Part shown: one piece after another, positions 44,690 through 56,612 of the stretch
Numbering within the stretch: the first letter of the stretch is position 1
Layout: every line of letters begins with the position of its first letter
Assembly: GCF_949987535.1 (NCBI RefSeq)
Contig: NC_080067.1
Span: forward strand, 68,138,128 to 68,202,127
Reading direction: 5' to 3'
Origin: Balaenoptera acutorostrata
Lineage: Eukaryota; Chordata; Mammalia; Artiodactyla; Balaenopteridae
Length of the DNA: 64,000 nt
Program-made: the position numbers and the translations under genes
The notes under the pieces: model-generated
Told to the model about the DNA's origin: nothing
Databases searched by the model: none
The model's input: the letters and a program-made list of their open reading frames with translations, nothing else

Positions 44690-44900
44690 GTTGAGTGTTG
44701 AACTGTTTAGGAGGTACTTTCCCATATGTCACCTCACTTGACCCTCACGACAGCCTGGTGAGAGAGCTATTGCTACCTCCATTTTACAGTTGAAGAGACT
44801 GAGGTACAGAGAGGTTAACTAATTTGCCCTTTCACAAAGCTAGCAAGTGGGACTTGAACTCAGGTTTTCTGATTCCAGAACCTGTTTGCTTCCCACGCTC
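44690..44900 (-). repeat. MIR SINE
   Basis: Reverse MIR: 'acctcacttgaccctcacga', 'ctccattttacagttgaaga', 'gtacagagaggttaactaat', 'gacttgaactcaggttttct'. Confidence 0.85.
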
Positions 44901-45914
44901 CAGTGGTGGCCTTGACCTGTTCTCACTTGGCTACCCTTTGAATTGACAGCTCCCCAGGAAGCCCCCTCTGCCCCTCTGTCCCCTGGTCACAAGCTCTGCT
45001 CACTTGGCAGATGAGGCAGGCCAGAATCTGATAAAGAGGGAAGAGGAGATAGTGACACCATGGGAATGGTTGAGGGGTGCTCTAAAACAGCCCTGGCCCC
45101 AAAATACACACAGCCTTGTGGGCTCTCCTGGGGCTTGGAATTCATTATCCCTGAGAGAGGTGATTAAATGATTAAATGCAAAGGAATTAGAATGAGAGGT
45201 CATGCTTGGTGTCAGAGGAGGGGTCACTGATTGGAGGGGTCACTGGTTTCCTCTTGTGCTAGTGTGGAGAGGGGGTGGGGGGAACCTGGAGGCAGCCTCC
45301 TCCCTCTGGGGCCTGAGTTTCTCTTCTGCCAAAGGAGAAGCTGGACTAGATGATCTTAGACATCCCTACTTCTGGGACCTCTCAGAAAAATCTCCTGGGA
45401 CGAGGATCTCTGTAAGCCCTTTTCTATCCATCCTCAGCCAGGAGTGGGGGAGTGTTCTGGAGGAAGCAACTTCTAAGCTAACTATAGAGGAGGTGAGTAG
45501 CTGGGGTCTGGAAGCAGCCCATGCAGACGCCTGGAGGTGAGCGCCAACATGTGTGTCTGAGTCACTGTGGTCCCGAAGCTTAGGTTACAAGAGGCTGAGA
45601 GATGAGGCTCAGAGATAAGCAGGAGCCAGATTACAAAAAGTCTTGTAAGACCATGTCAAGGAGCGTGGGCTTTATCCTAAGAGCAATAGGGATCCAGAAA
45701 GGAGTTAAAGCAAGGAAGTGGCATGACAATATGTGTGTTTTAGTACTTTCCCTCTGGTGCAAATGTGGAGACTAGATTGGAGGGCGGGGGACAGAAGAAG
45801 GTGATGGGAGGAGAAAGGGCAGTGGGAGAGAGACCCCACCTGGACTTATTTCTGCTTCCCACCCCCTTCTTCTGACCTAGGCTGGCCTGGTTGTGATACC
45901 CATATTTGCAAGAG
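44901..45914. other. Mostly unique sequence with an old repeat
   Basis: About 45560-45790 repeats the undetermined family seen near 26300 ('gagcgtgggctttatcctaa', 'gcaaggaagtggcatgacaa'). A 112-codon frame (45202-45540) has no domain. Confidence 0.4.
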
Positions 45915-46165
45915 TAATAATAATGGCTACCATTTATAGATGCTTCCTCTGTGCCAGGCCCTGTGCTGGGTGCTGTGCGGGCTTTGTCTCATTTAAGCCT
46001 CACAGTAACCCTGCTGGGTAGGAATGCTTACCACCCATATTTTATAGATGAGAAAGCTCGGGTCAGAGAGGCCAGGTGTCTTGCCCTGGGTAACACAGCT
46101 GGTAAGTGGTAGCACCACCACCGGAGCAGAGATGTGGCTCATTGTTTTTAACCACTGGGTGCCCT
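45915..46165 (-). repeat. MIR SINE
   Basis: Reverse MIR: 'aataataatggctaccattt', 'gtgccaggccctgtgctggg', 'ttttatagatgagaaagctc', 'cttgccctgggtaacacagc', 'tttttaaccactgggtgccc'. Well preserved over its length. Confidence 0.88.
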
Positions 46166-47099
46166 GCCCCCTGAGGTGCCACCCCCACAGTTAGCCTGCG
46201 CTCTCCAGAGCGGGATGGAGCTGCGTTGGCCAGCTTCCTGCAGCAGAGGAGAACTAGAGCAGTCCTAGTTGGCACAGATGTGATTTGCTGTGGGTCCCTT
46301 TAAACAAACTGTGAGTTGTGTTTGGAGAGGGTGTGAGATCTTTGGGAGTGTCTGGGGTCCCACAGCTAGTTTGCTTTTGCCTGTCAGAGGGGAAACAGAG
46401 CTGGGCCTGGGTCAGGGTCTGATGCTGGGGACCCTCCTCCCCATTCCCCTCTCACATGAAGGGGCCTCTCAGAATCCTTGGGGCTTCAGGAACCACTTCC
46501 CAATCCAGAGGGGAGCCAAGAAGTCACACTTTGCAGAGGCTAGAGAATGTAGAGGGAGAATGGCTACTATCTCTTTCCCACGCTGCTTTTTCCTAGAGGG
46601 GGAATAGGACCCAGGTCTGGGTCAGGGAGCTCTGGAGGGCACCCCAAGGTGATTAGAGCACCCCAAGGAGGTTAGCACAGGGGCAGTGCTCCCAAAGGCC
46701 AGGCTTCTGTGCTGGGCCCTGCCATAGAGAGCTGGGTAACCTTGGAAAGGTCCCTCCCCTACTCCCTGTACCTCAGTGTCCCCACTGGATGAGGTGATCC
46801 CTAAATCCCCCCTCTCCCAGCCCCGGAGTCCGAGTCTCCAGAGCCTGGATGAGGCTGTGGTCCAGGCTGACTGGCTTCCCAGCTCTCTCCAGCCATGGGG
46901 GCCCATCCTGTCTCTCAGGGCCACCGTGGAGCCAGGCTAGAGGGCAAGCTGCCCCTTGGGCCTTCCACAGCCTGAGCTGGAGCAGCTGCTTGCCTGTTCC
47001 AGGCCAGCGCCCTGCTCCTGCCATCCCCCCCTTCCCCCCTACCCTATAAGGACACCAGCCCTTCTGGGTTTGCTCTGTCAGTTGGAAGATAGGGCTGGC
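46166..47099. other. GC-rich unannotated sequence
   Basis: No gene. A MIR remnant is possible at 46725-46800. Open frames on both strands (for example 46773-47105) lack domains. Confidence 0.4.
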
Positions 47100-47235
47100 T
47101 TGCACCTGCAGAAGGGCACGCTGATTAATTTATTTTGCATCATTTTGCATTACCTGGCTCCCGGGCCTCCAGCTTGACATGCAGATTTATGTAAAAGAGA
47201 CCCGACATGCAAATGAGCCAGGCCTGCCACTTGTT
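47100..47235. promoter_or_regulatory. Candidate noncoding element with POU/octamer motifs
   Basis: A short AT-rich island in GC-rich surroundings. It holds a perfect octamer ATGCAAAT at 47207-47214, two ATTTTGCAT near-octamers at 47132-47140 and 47142-47150, a homeobox-like 'ctgattaattta' at 47121-47132, and a GACATGCAGAT/GACATGCAAAT pair starting at 47176 and 47204. No coding frame. The motifs are seen directly, while the function is inferred. Confidence 0.42.
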
Positions 47236-49204
47236 TTAGTAACAGGCAGGGCTGCATCACTTGCTCCTCCAGCCCAGCTGCTCTCCCCATGGCCCACTGG
47301 TTCTCCCAGGCCAAGGAGGTCCGTCCCCGCACTGTGTTGCCTCCGCTCAGAGGCCAGGCCAGGTGAGGAGTCAACGTGACAGTGAGGTTAGAGAGAAGAA
47401 GGCGGCTCAAGACACTGTTTCCCAAGGAGTTTCTGGCTGTGACTTGTTGAGAGACAGAGTGGAGAGGTAAAGAGACAAACACAACCAACCAGAGAGTACG
47501 AGGCCAACTGAGAGAGAGGCAGGCAGGGATTCAGACAGGGGAGACAGGACTGCACACAAAACAAGCATGGACGGAGGGGGATAGACAGCTGGACAAAGAG
47601 CAAGCCAAGCACAGAGTCAGAGGGGGTGAGAAGCCAAAAAAAAGCAAGCAGGAGAGTCGGGGACACAAGAGGGGGATGCTGATGGAGGGGGCAGACACCA
47701 AGAAAGAAACAGATTTCAGAGTTGCTGTGGAGGAAGAAGTGAGGATATAGCAACAGCCTGGCTGTGGGGAGGAAAAATGAGGGAGGAGTTGGCAATGACA
47801 GCTTGGTGCTGGGGAGTTGGGGAAAAGGAGTCACAGGCGGATGTGACGGGGGAGACCTGTGGGGAGAGACAGGGGAGCTGCCCTCTTGGAAGCCCTGGCA
47901 GCGGCTTGGCTGCCACAGGCAGAATCGGTGCCACCACCTCATAAAGCCTGATTCCTATCCGTCTAGCTATGTTTACACACACATAGCTATAGACACACAC
48001 TTACAAACCACACAGACATGCCTTGGATAGAAGAAAGCATTCTAGAGCTATGAGGCTCTAGAAAGGGAGCTTGAGGGGTTGTCTAGTGCGGCATTGGCAG
48101 TGTGTCTGTCCTCCAAGGGCCCAGGGAGAGTTCACAGCCTGCCACCCCCATCTTCCGGCTGGAGAGCAGCCGACACCCCTGGTCCAGGATGTTCCTTGCT
48201 CACCTGTCCCAGCCAGCCTCCCCACTTCCTGCCCTCCGAATGCCCTCGATCTGAGCAAGAAGGCAAGCAGGCAAGCAAATAAAAAACAAAGAGGAACCCC
48301 CTCTTGTTCCCACAGCCTCTTTTGTAGGGAAAGTGACACTGTGGGAGGAGGGAGCCAAGTGTAGGCCCTGGGTGGGTGATCTTGGAGGGCAGGCAGGGGC
48401 AGGGTGGGAAAACTCCCTTGGCTTTTGGATAATCTCCACCTCCCCCCAACGAGAGTTCCAGGGAGGGGACAGAGGAGGCACTTCTTAAAACCTGAGGTGG
48501 CGGCACTGGAGGTACCCTCAGAGGCCCTCCAGCCCAACCTCATCATTTCACAGAAGAGGGAACCGTGACCCAGAGAGGTCCACCAGCTTGGTTAGTGTGT
48601 AGTCCGGCTAGTGTGGGGCTGGGCTAATGGACGTTTTTGCTAAACAACTATTGTTTCCTCCAAACTGTCTCCTTGGCATTGATGACCTTCCGCTCTCTTT
48701 TTCTGATTTTTCTGACTTGTCAGTGCTGGATACACACACAGCCCCTTGAAGAGTGGCCTCTATTTTTACTCTGAGACAGATGAACTTTGTACACATTGTG
48801 AAACTTATGGGCTCAGATGCTTCTGTGCACTTTTCACTGGTGCTCCCATGAAGACCTAGGACTCTTTGGGTCACCTGTACCATCTCACCAGCTAGTACTT
48901 GCCAGTTCCCAGCAGATAAAGCCTGCAAACAGCTGAGTCCAGCGAAGGTGTCATGTGAGCCGTAGGATTTCACCTGGCAGAGATCTGCTTTAGGATGGGG
49001 TCTCCAGGCACCCGGGTCATCTCTGGAACCCCTCCCTGCCCCTATACACACCTCTAGAAGCACAGGTCAGCTTCTCAGACTCACGTTACTTCCTGGGCCT
49101 GACTCTCCGCTTGGTTCAGCCAGAGGTCATCTAGCTCCACGCTGGCCCTGTCTTTTGTGTCACCCTTTCCAGCTTCAAGTATCACCTTCGTGTTAACCTC
49201 TAAT
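47236..49204. other. Unannotated, purine-rich to GC-rich sequence
   Basis: 47390-47720 is strongly purine-rich (AGAGAG steps), which creates a spurious 184-codon frame on the minus strand (47388-47942). About 48515-48600 has a MIR/L3-like remnant. No gene supported. Confidence 0.4.
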
Positions 49205-49400
49205 CCAGTGGTTTTTAACTTCTTGGGGGTGAGTTACCCTTTTGAGGACATGATTAAGGCCATGGAGGTTCTCCCCTCATGGTACTGTTCATGCCCACAA
49301 GACTTTCCATATGATGTCAGGGAATTTGTGGACTCTCTGAAGCCCACAGACCAATATGGACCCAAGAGTCCTCCTGGCATCTCAGGCCTTAGGAAGTGAG
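49205..49400. mobile_element. hAT-like DNA transposon remnant
   Basis: Text: 'ccagtggtttttaacttctt', 'ggaatttgtggactctctga', 'agcccacagaccaatatgga'. It resembles non-autonomous Charlie-type elements. The subfamily is not determined. Confidence 0.5.
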
Positions 49401-51030
49401 GGTCCCAAGGCCCCAAATCATTTCAGAAGAAAACTGAAGCTCTGACAAGGTGGCGTTCCTGGATACTTCCCATAGAATGTCTTCTTTTCCTCTTTCCGTC
49501 TCAGGGATGCCTTTCTAGGCAACTATTTCTTCCTTGCTGAAAAGTCAGATCTAAGCTTTACCACTATCCCCTAGCTACATATCAGGCAAGCTCAAATGGC
49601 ACATAATTCACAACTCAATTTTACTTTCCCCTGGACTCTCTTTCTCTCTGTCCTCCTCTCCAACAGCCCCTCCCACTCAGCCGTGCCCCTCACCCCGTTT
49701 TGCTCTGTCTCAAGCCAGGGCTCAGCTGAGCACCAGACCCTGAGGTGGCTCTAGAAGATGACCAGGGTAGGTGACACACTCTCAGGGAGTTGAAAGCTGG
49801 TCAGTCTTGTCCCTTTGTCAGCTAGGGGAGACCACGGATGTCCATGTTCTCAGAAAAAGGGCTTCTGAGGGCAAGAGTGGGTGGGAGGAGCAGAGAAGCC
49901 AGAGGAGAAAGGGAGGGGTGGGTAAGCAGAGTGAGGGTTCTCTCTGCAGATTCCAGACCCTGAGCACTGCCCCATCCCTACCCCCACCTCTGCTTTTCCA
50001 AAAGCTGGTGATAGAGGAGGTTGTGGACTCTGGGCTCTGGGCCTGGCTGGAGAAGCTGCGAGGCCTCTGTGTGAAGGGGAAGCGATGGGAGGGCTGGAAT
50101 CTCTGGGGGCCAGGGCAGGCTAGGGGCATGGGAAGTTCCTTGTGGAAGGCCCGGGACTCAGGGTGGGCCAGGGCTCAGAAGAGTGAGAGCGGGCCCTTCG
50201 CCAGAGAGAGGTCTGGCCAGCCCATGGGATGGCCCAGGCATCCAAAGTGCCTTTAGATGGAGAAAGCTGTTTAATCTCCCCCTGGAAATCAGGAAGTTGG
50301 AACCCAGACAGCTGAATACGGGGCCAGAGGAGTGATTTCAGAGGAAAGATAAAAAGAATTAAAGTCAGCTCAGGAGGGAGCAGAGGAGAGAGGGCTAGGG
50401 CAGGTCGGGGGTGGGCGGCGAGGGGTTGTCCGCAAAGCCCCTGCACCCTGAGCCTGGCTGGGAGTGCTTCTGGGGGTGGAGGTGGGGAGCCTTGCTGAGG
50501 CGGAGTCTGTGGGCGCGGGTCAGACCTGTCATCCAGGGGAATTCTGAGGAGGTGAGCGTCAGAGCAGAGAGGAGCTACCGGGGGTTCTGAAGATCATGGG
50601 AGAGCTCTGAGAGGAGACAGCAGGAGGCCAGGAATAGAGCCTCAGCCCAGATTTCCAGTCCAGGCAGGACCGCAGCGTGTGGGGTGGGGGGGGCTCTTGT
50701 GACGGGGGCAGGGCTTGGTCATCTTAACTGTCCCTCTCCTCCAGGCCTGGAAACTCCAGCCCCAGATCTCTGGCTAAGCAGCAAAAAGGGACAAGAGTGT
50801 ATGGTGGGTGGGTTATCTACCCCTGGCAGAAAGTGTCACCCAGGGCATCCTGGGGCTGAGGGGCAGGGACAGGGGCTATGGTCCCAGGAGACCCTAGGTT
50901 GAAGGACAAGGACTGTCCTAGGAAATGGCCTTGTCCTGCATCAGGTCTAGACAGGAGAGTCGGGGCTGGAGGACAGCTGGGACTCAGGCAGAGCCTCTGG
51001 TGACTCCTCTGTTCTGCTGTCTGCTCTAGT
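49401..51030. other. Unannotated, mostly unique sequence
   Basis: GC-moderate. A 161-codon plus-strand frame (49771-50256) has no domain and is opposed by long frames on the other strand. No gene called. Confidence 0.4.
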
Positions 51031-51130
51031 CACACACACACACGCAGACACACACACAGGCACACACACGCGCACACACACACACGCGCACACACACACA
51101 CACACGCACACACACACACACATGCACACC
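51031..51130. repeat. (CA)n microsatellite, imperfect
   Basis: About 100 bp of CACACA with CGCG and CAGA/CATG interruptions. Alternating purine-pyrimidine DNA of this length can form left-handed Z-DNA. The short reverse frame rich in C and V is an artefact. Confidence 0.95.
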
Positions 51131-51619
51131 ATCAGCCATACTTGTTGCTCTCATATTCCCTCCCTCCCTCTCTCTCTCTGTCTCTCACACACACACACTC
51201 ACATACATGCACACTTAAACATACATTTAAATAACTTGCAGACATATATTAGCAAAAACATTCCATCCGGGCTGGGATTTCTCTCATTGCTTTGAATTCC
51301 CCTGGGTTTTAACTTGAAAAAAAGAAAAAGGAAGAGGCAAAGATTTGACTAATGTTGGGTTAAGATTTTTTTCTTACCCCTTTCTTTCTTGGTTACTGAC
51401 TGCCAAGAATTTATGTTTGTAAAAGGAAAAGAATTAACTGTGTTGATTAAGAGGCAAGCTCCCTGGAAATGTTCTCTCTTAACCCTTTGGTACCCTCTCA
51501 GTGAGAGATACTGGGGTTCTCTGGCCCAGGGCTTCACATCCCTCCCTGGGCTGGAGGCCCAGAACCTTCCAAGGGGCTGATCCCCCTCAAAGGGAACTTA
51601 CGGAACAGAGGCAAGCCGG

Positions 51620-51770
51620 GCCCTTCGGGCATGCGAGGGCGTGCGAGCGTGTGTGTGGATGAGCAGATGTGTAGGTAAGTGTTGTGGGAGTCCGTGTGTG
51701 AGCGTGGGTGCTGTGAGTTCACGTGTACGCGTGTATGAGTGTGCAGGTGTGGGAATCAGCGTGCTGGCCG
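51620..51770. repeat. Degenerate TG-rich simple repeat
   Basis: Alternating TG, CG and GAGTG steps ('gcgtgcgagcgtgtgtgtgg', 'acgtgtacgcgtgtatgagt'), a decayed dinucleotide repeat. Confidence 0.6.
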
Positions 51771-52329
51771 CATGCCGGTGCCCCAGCGGATGTGGGGTGC
51801 GCTGAGCGTCCCTGCCGCCTGCTGGCTGGGCGGCAAAACACCAGGAAGGTGAGGGGAACTTCACCTTGACCAAATTAGCGGGCACTGATTTGGCAGAAGC
51901 AGAGGGCCTGGGGGTGGGGAGGCTTTAGCTGAGGAAGCAGGTTCTTTCCTGATATCTAGCAGCTGTTACCACAGACTGACCACAACCAAGGCCAACCCTG
52001 GCCATCACTCAGGGTCCTTGCGTGGGGAGCCGGGGGTGGGGGAATTCTTTCCTTTTTCCAGCTCAGCCTAAGCACCCACCTCCCTGTTCTCCTTCCACAG
52101 CTTCCCCAGCCCTTAGGAAGAGCCCGAGCCACGTGGCTCCCAAGCTAGGACAGACAGCAGAGGGGCTGAAGCCTCTGAGATGAGGCAGCCCTGGAGCTGG
52201 GACTGAGGGGAGAAAGGATGTTGCAGGGAGAAAGAGGAGCAAAGGAGGGCTTGCTAGAAGCTCAGAGCCTCGTGCATATGCATCCAACCATCCAGAACTA
52301 CCGGTCGTTCCTGAGCCCTCCACCTGGTC
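51771..52329. other. Unannotated intergenic sequence
   Basis: No gene or clear repeat recognised. Confidence 0.4.
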
Positions 52330-52665
52330 TTACTCCTCCCGGACCTTGCACTGTTTCCCTCAACCTGGACAGACCTTCCATCCCTCCTTTGTTTAGCCAA
52401 TTCCTACTTGTCCTTCAAGTCTTAGATGTCACCTCCTCCAGGAAGCCTTCCTTGCCCCCATCCTTAGCTGTCCCCCCTTGCACGACAGCCCCCTGGGCAC
52501 ACAGGCACACTCTACCTGGTATCAGCCTCACGTCCTCTTGTCTGTCTTCCCCGCTGGACCCTGCACTCCTTGAGGACAGAGGCGCTGTCTTCTTCATCCT
52601 GAATCCCCTGTGCCTAGAACCATGCTGGCACAGAGCATGGGCTCAGCCAGGGCTCACCCAGTTGG
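52330..52665 (+). repeat. L2 LINE 3' region
   Basis: L2 order kept: 'cttgtccttcaagtcttaga', 'cctccaggaagccttccttg', 'actccttgaggacagaggcg', 'tgctggcacagagcatgggc'. A 150-codon frame across it is spurious. Confidence 0.75.
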
Positions 52666-52699
52666 ATTAAGACCCTTGACTGCCGAAATCAGTGTTAGT

Positions 52700-52920
52700 C
52701 ACTCCACAGGCTGTGATCTAGAGCACTTTGTATACACGCCCCCGCTATGACACTTACCACAAGACCCTAGTGTCATCTGCACATATATTTGACCCTCTTA
52801 ATTTTCTGTGAGTTTCTCAGGACAAGGATTTGGTCACAGTCATCCCCAGGGCCTCGCACGGCATCAGACAAATAGTAAATGTCCAATAAATGTCAGATGA
52901 ATGAAAGAGTAACCAATGAA
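52700..52920 (+). repeat. L2 LINE 3' region
   Basis: Second L2 copy: 'gtgagtttctcaggacaagg', 'atccccagggcctcgcacgg', 'aatagtaaatgtccaataaa', 'tgtcagatgaatgaaagagt'. Confidence 0.75.
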
Positions 52921-53034
52921 TGATAAAAATCCAAGAACATATATAGAGGGGCTAATGTAGCTATAAAGATTGTTAAGGGCTAGAGCACAGAGGGGAGACT
53001 GTGCTATCAGAGCAGGATGGGAGGATAGAAGGGA

Positions 53035-53262
53035 AACATTCACTGAGCACTTACCGTGCACCAGCACTGCCCCAGGCATCTAGGGGTCATTATTTCATTT
53101 TATCCTCTTCATCTTGTGTGGGGAGGTACTTACCTCATTTGACATATCAGGAAATTGAAACTAAGAGAGGTTAGGTAACTTGCCCAGGGTCACACAGAGG
53201 TACAGGTTCAGCCGGGATTCAAACCCAGAGCGTATGTTTCTCCCACTGTGCCATGGTTCACG
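53035..53262 (-). repeat. MIR SINE
   Basis: Reverse MIR: 'cattcactgagcacttaccg', 'taagagaggttaggtaactt', 'gcccagggtcacacagaggt', 'cagccgggattcaaacccag'. Confidence 0.88.
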
Positions 53263-53569
53263 AAGGATGTGAGTTTTGAGCAGAGTTTTGAAAGATGAGA
53301 GGGGCACGGCTTTGTAGAGAAGGATCACAAGCTCAGGCAGGTGGGAGACTGAGGTTTCCTAAGAAGGATTAATGCTGGCTAGCTTGTCCCATGAGTTTAC
53401 ATAAGCTACTATATGTCCAGGAAGCAAGGGGAGAACCAACATGACAAGGGACAGTGCAACTGTGGAGAAGGCAGCGGAGCAGAGAACAGTCCAGGAAGGC
53501 CTTCAAAAATAGATCTGAAGCCCAGTTTTGAAAAGGCAATGGGTGGGGATTTTCAAAAGGAGCCAACAC

Positions 53570-53805
53570 AGATGTAGGGCTAATTGGGTGGCAAATGCTA
53601 TGCTGAGCACATATTAACACATTTAATTCTTCCAGCAAGGCTCTGAGGTGGGTCCTGCTATGATCCCCAAATACTGGGGAGAGTGGAGGCCCAGAAGGGT
53701 TAAGTAAGCTGCCCCAGGTCACAGGGCTAGTTAACGGTAGACCTGGGATTTGAACCCAGACAGTTTGGTTCCGGAGTCTGTGCTCATGGCCACTGGACCA
53801 AAGAA
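53570..53805 (-). repeat. MIR SINE
   Basis: Reverse MIR: 'tatgctgagcacatattaac', 'agaagggttaagtaagctgc', 'cccaggtcacagggctagtt', 'gggatttgaacccagacagt'. Confidence 0.85.
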
Positions 53806-54859
53806 GGTGAGCAGGGCTATGGAGGTCCCTCAACATGGAGGGTCACTCTAAGTCACATTGGTAGACGGTCTGGGAGTGTGATCCGGATCTGGTTGGAGGG
53901 ATAGGAGAGGTCAAGTTAAAGGAAAGACACAAATCCCAGGCTGATGAGTGAGGATATCATTTCAGGCTGGGGAACACTTAAAAGTTGGGGGCAGGGACAG
54001 AGTCTCTGATGATCTAAACCTTCTCCGTGCATGTGGAGAACTTGTCCTTGCTTCAGGGACTCTGGAGTTCATCACCCCTGTCCCAGCCCCCATGAGGGAA
54101 GCCCCAGAGGGCTATGATGCTGTGAGTTATTCCTAGGCTACTTCCCCTGGAGAACTCTAACCTATTTCCTCTTTACCCACCCAACCTGCAGGCAGGGGAG
54201 TCAAGCCAGACATGGCAAGTGGGCCCACCCCTGGCCTTGCCCTTGTTCCTGCTGGATGCCTGCTGCCCTGGGGGACGGGGCCTTCTCCTTCTTTCCATTC
54301 AGTCCAGGACCCCTGGGAAGGGGACTTGCAGCCTCCTGGTATCTCAGCTCTAACCTCTCATAATTAGAGGGATTCTGCCTTCTCCAGCCATGTTCCTTTG
54401 TGGTCTGGGTGGGTGTCACTGTCCCAGGCCAGCCCATGCCTCTGTCCAGAGAATCCAGAGACACTTAGGAAGAGGGCAACAGCCAAGCCATGGGCAGAGG
54501 GTAGATGATGACTCCCCCACTGTCCTGGTCTTGTGGTTTTGGGGGGTGTTAGATCTTTTTGAAGGGGGATGCTTTGTATCAGAACACTAAGAGCTGTTCT
54601 CTCGAATACCCATGTTCAAGAAGCGCTTTCTATCCAGCTTTGGAACTTCGGGTCTGGAGGGAACCGGCATCCTGGGATTCCCCTGTGACTTCTCTTATAG
54701 CCACGGCAGATCAGCCGCCAGCCATCCTCTCCCTCCCCTTCCCTGGGCAGGAAACCATCTTGAAACATACCTTTGAAAGGTCCTCTCAAACAGCCCTTTA
54801 CCTTGGTACGACACCTTAGAGTCACCAAGCATTCTTGCACCCTTGGCCCATGGGGCCCT
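53806..54859. other. Unannotated intergenic sequence
   Basis: No gene or well-preserved repeat recognised. Confidence 0.4.
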
Positions 54860-54960
54860 CCTCATATCAGCCCTATAAGGCAGGCAGCTTAGAGATTATT
54901 AGACCCATTTTACAGATGAGGAAAATGAGGTCACATGGTTGGTGAATCATGCTGGCCCCA
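54860..54960 (-). repeat. MIR SINE fragment
   Basis: Reverse MIR core: 'gccctataaggcaggcagct', 'acccattttacagatgagga'. Confidence 0.7.
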
Positions 54961-55369
54961 CTGTTATATTTCTAGGCAGTGGGATCAGAAGGTAGTCTGG
55001 GAGGGGAGGGGCTGGGATCTGGATCAATGCAACCAAGGAGATGGAATTGGAGAGATGAGTGATCACAGTTCCTCCGTGTTCAGAAAGTTCCACCTTGCGT
55101 CACCTGCTTTTCTCTGATAACGACACCATCAGCTTCCCGCTGAGTGGTGGTGAATCAGCTCCAAGTTGCTCTCAGCCAGGCTTTCGTAGGATCTGACTCA
55201 AGGTCCGTTTCAGGTAGGCAGTATCTGTGGAGACTTCTGGTATCGGGCCCACATCTAAACAAGAGTGAGCATTTGAGAAATATTTGTGAAAAAAGGACAC
55301 CATGAGCAGCGTTTGGGCTCTTCAGAGAAAAGAGGTGCACAGGCTACAGGGGCGGCTGCAATAGCAATA
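54961..55369. other. Unannotated intergenic sequence
   Basis: No gene or clear repeat recognised. Confidence 0.4.
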
Positions 55370-55605
55370 CACAATTACATAACAGCATCACCACGACACC
55401 CTGCATTGCTTTAGCACTGCTTCCAAAGAGCTTTAAACATCTTCAGGTTTATTAGGCTACTTGATCTCATAAAAGTCCCACAGATGGGTGGTGATAGTTA
55501 TTATGACCATTTTATAGATGAGGAAACTGAGGCCTGGAAAGGTGTTAAGTGATGTGCCCAAGGCCTTACAGCAAGGGAGTGGGGAAGTAGGGCTGGGTCT
55601 GTCCT
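55370..55605 (-). repeat. MIR SINE
   Basis: Reverse MIR: 'ctcataaaagtcccacagat', 'tatgaccattttatagatga', 'ggaaactgaggcctggaaag', 'gtgcccaaggccttacagca'. Confidence 0.8.
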
Positions 55606-55843
55606 GGTTCTAGAAGTTTCTCTAGGTGTTTTGTTCATGGGACTCCCTTTTGGTGTCCACATTCCTATGAGGCAAGGTGTGGACAGAGCTGGCAGCAGGT
55701 TCAGAGAATTTTCCTGCACAAGGTCAATGAGGAACAGTGAGTCAGGCTCCCTTATATTGAGGTCAGTTTCCTCTTTCACTTCTCCAAACAATTGTTGGGG
55801 AGTGAGTTCACTTGTTGTTTATTCTCAGATGAGGTGCCTTGAA

Positions 55844-55918
55844 GGGTACTTGCACAGGGGTACTTGCACAGGGGTACTTGCACAGAAGGGTACTTGCACG
55901 GAAGGGTACTTGCACAGT
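55844..55918 (+). repeat. Minisatellite of 14-16 bp units, five copies
   Basis: The core TACTTGCAC starts at 55847, 55861, 55875, 55891 and 55907, so the spacing is 14, 14, 16, 16. The first three units share GGGG linkers and the last two share GAAGGG linkers, showing a stepwise expansion. Units are almost identical, so the array is probably young and variable. Confidence 0.95.
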
Positions 55919-56129
55919 CGCCCCTGAAGGGTTTGATAGTTGTGTGGTGTTCTGAAAAAGTGGCCAGCGCTCTTGCCCTGGGACTCCAGCCCTCCTGGCC
56001 CAGTAGTGCCCCAGTCAGGTGAGGGGTCTTCGCCAGCCCTGTCGGTTACCAGAGCGTCGACACTGGTTTCCTGACCTCTAATATCATTCCATTCAATCCT
56101 CTCCATGGCTGAGCTTCCTAAAGCTCTCC
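55919..56129. other. Unannotated intergenic sequence
   Basis: Nothing recognised. Confidence 0.4.
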
Positions 56130-56480
56130 CTCGTTCTCAAAAATTGTCAGTGGAGTCCCATTCCTTCCAGCCTCAGCTTGGCCTTCAAGATCCCACCCAA
56201 TCAGGTCCCAAACTGTCTCCCCAGCTTTGGCTCCTCCGCCTCGTCCTCCTCTACAAAACCCTGTCTTCAGCCAAGACTGTAGGGCTTGTCTAGACATGCT
56301 TTGTTTTCCCAACTCCACTGTTGACTGCAATATTATTCCCTTGGTCTGGAAAGCCACTCCCACCTTCTCTGCTGAATTTCTATCCATCCTTCAAAACCTA
56401 TGATGAATGTGATCTCCTTCATGAGGACCTCCTTGATTATACCACCAGGAAATGATCCCTCCCTCCTGGGATGTCTCACT
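56130..56480 (+). repeat. L2 LINE 3' region
   Basis: L2-like order: 'tggccttcaagatcccaccc', 'tggtctggaaagccactccc', 'catccttcaaaacctatgat', 'catgaggacctccttgatta'. Confidence 0.65.
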
Positions 56481-56583
56481 TGGCATACGGGTCTCTACAC
56501 AAGCAATTCTTTGTGTGTTGTGGCAATGGTATAAAGCCTTGGATGTTTGTAAAACTTCAGAGATTGCAGAATTCTGTAATACC

Positions 56584-56612
56584 ACGTGTGTGTGTGTGTG
56601 TGTGTGGTGTGT
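56584..56612. repeat. (TG)n microsatellite, short
   Basis: About 23-29 bp of TGTGTG following 'accacg'. Confidence 0.9.

Noticed and set aside
47388..47942. 184-codon minus-strand frame
   Set aside because: It mirrors a purine-rich tract, so the product is a leucine/serine/proline-rich artefact.
55844..55918. CRISPR-like spacing of repeats
   Set aside because: Five units in direct tandem with 5-7-base linkers and no spacers, in a mammalian genome. It is a minisatellite.
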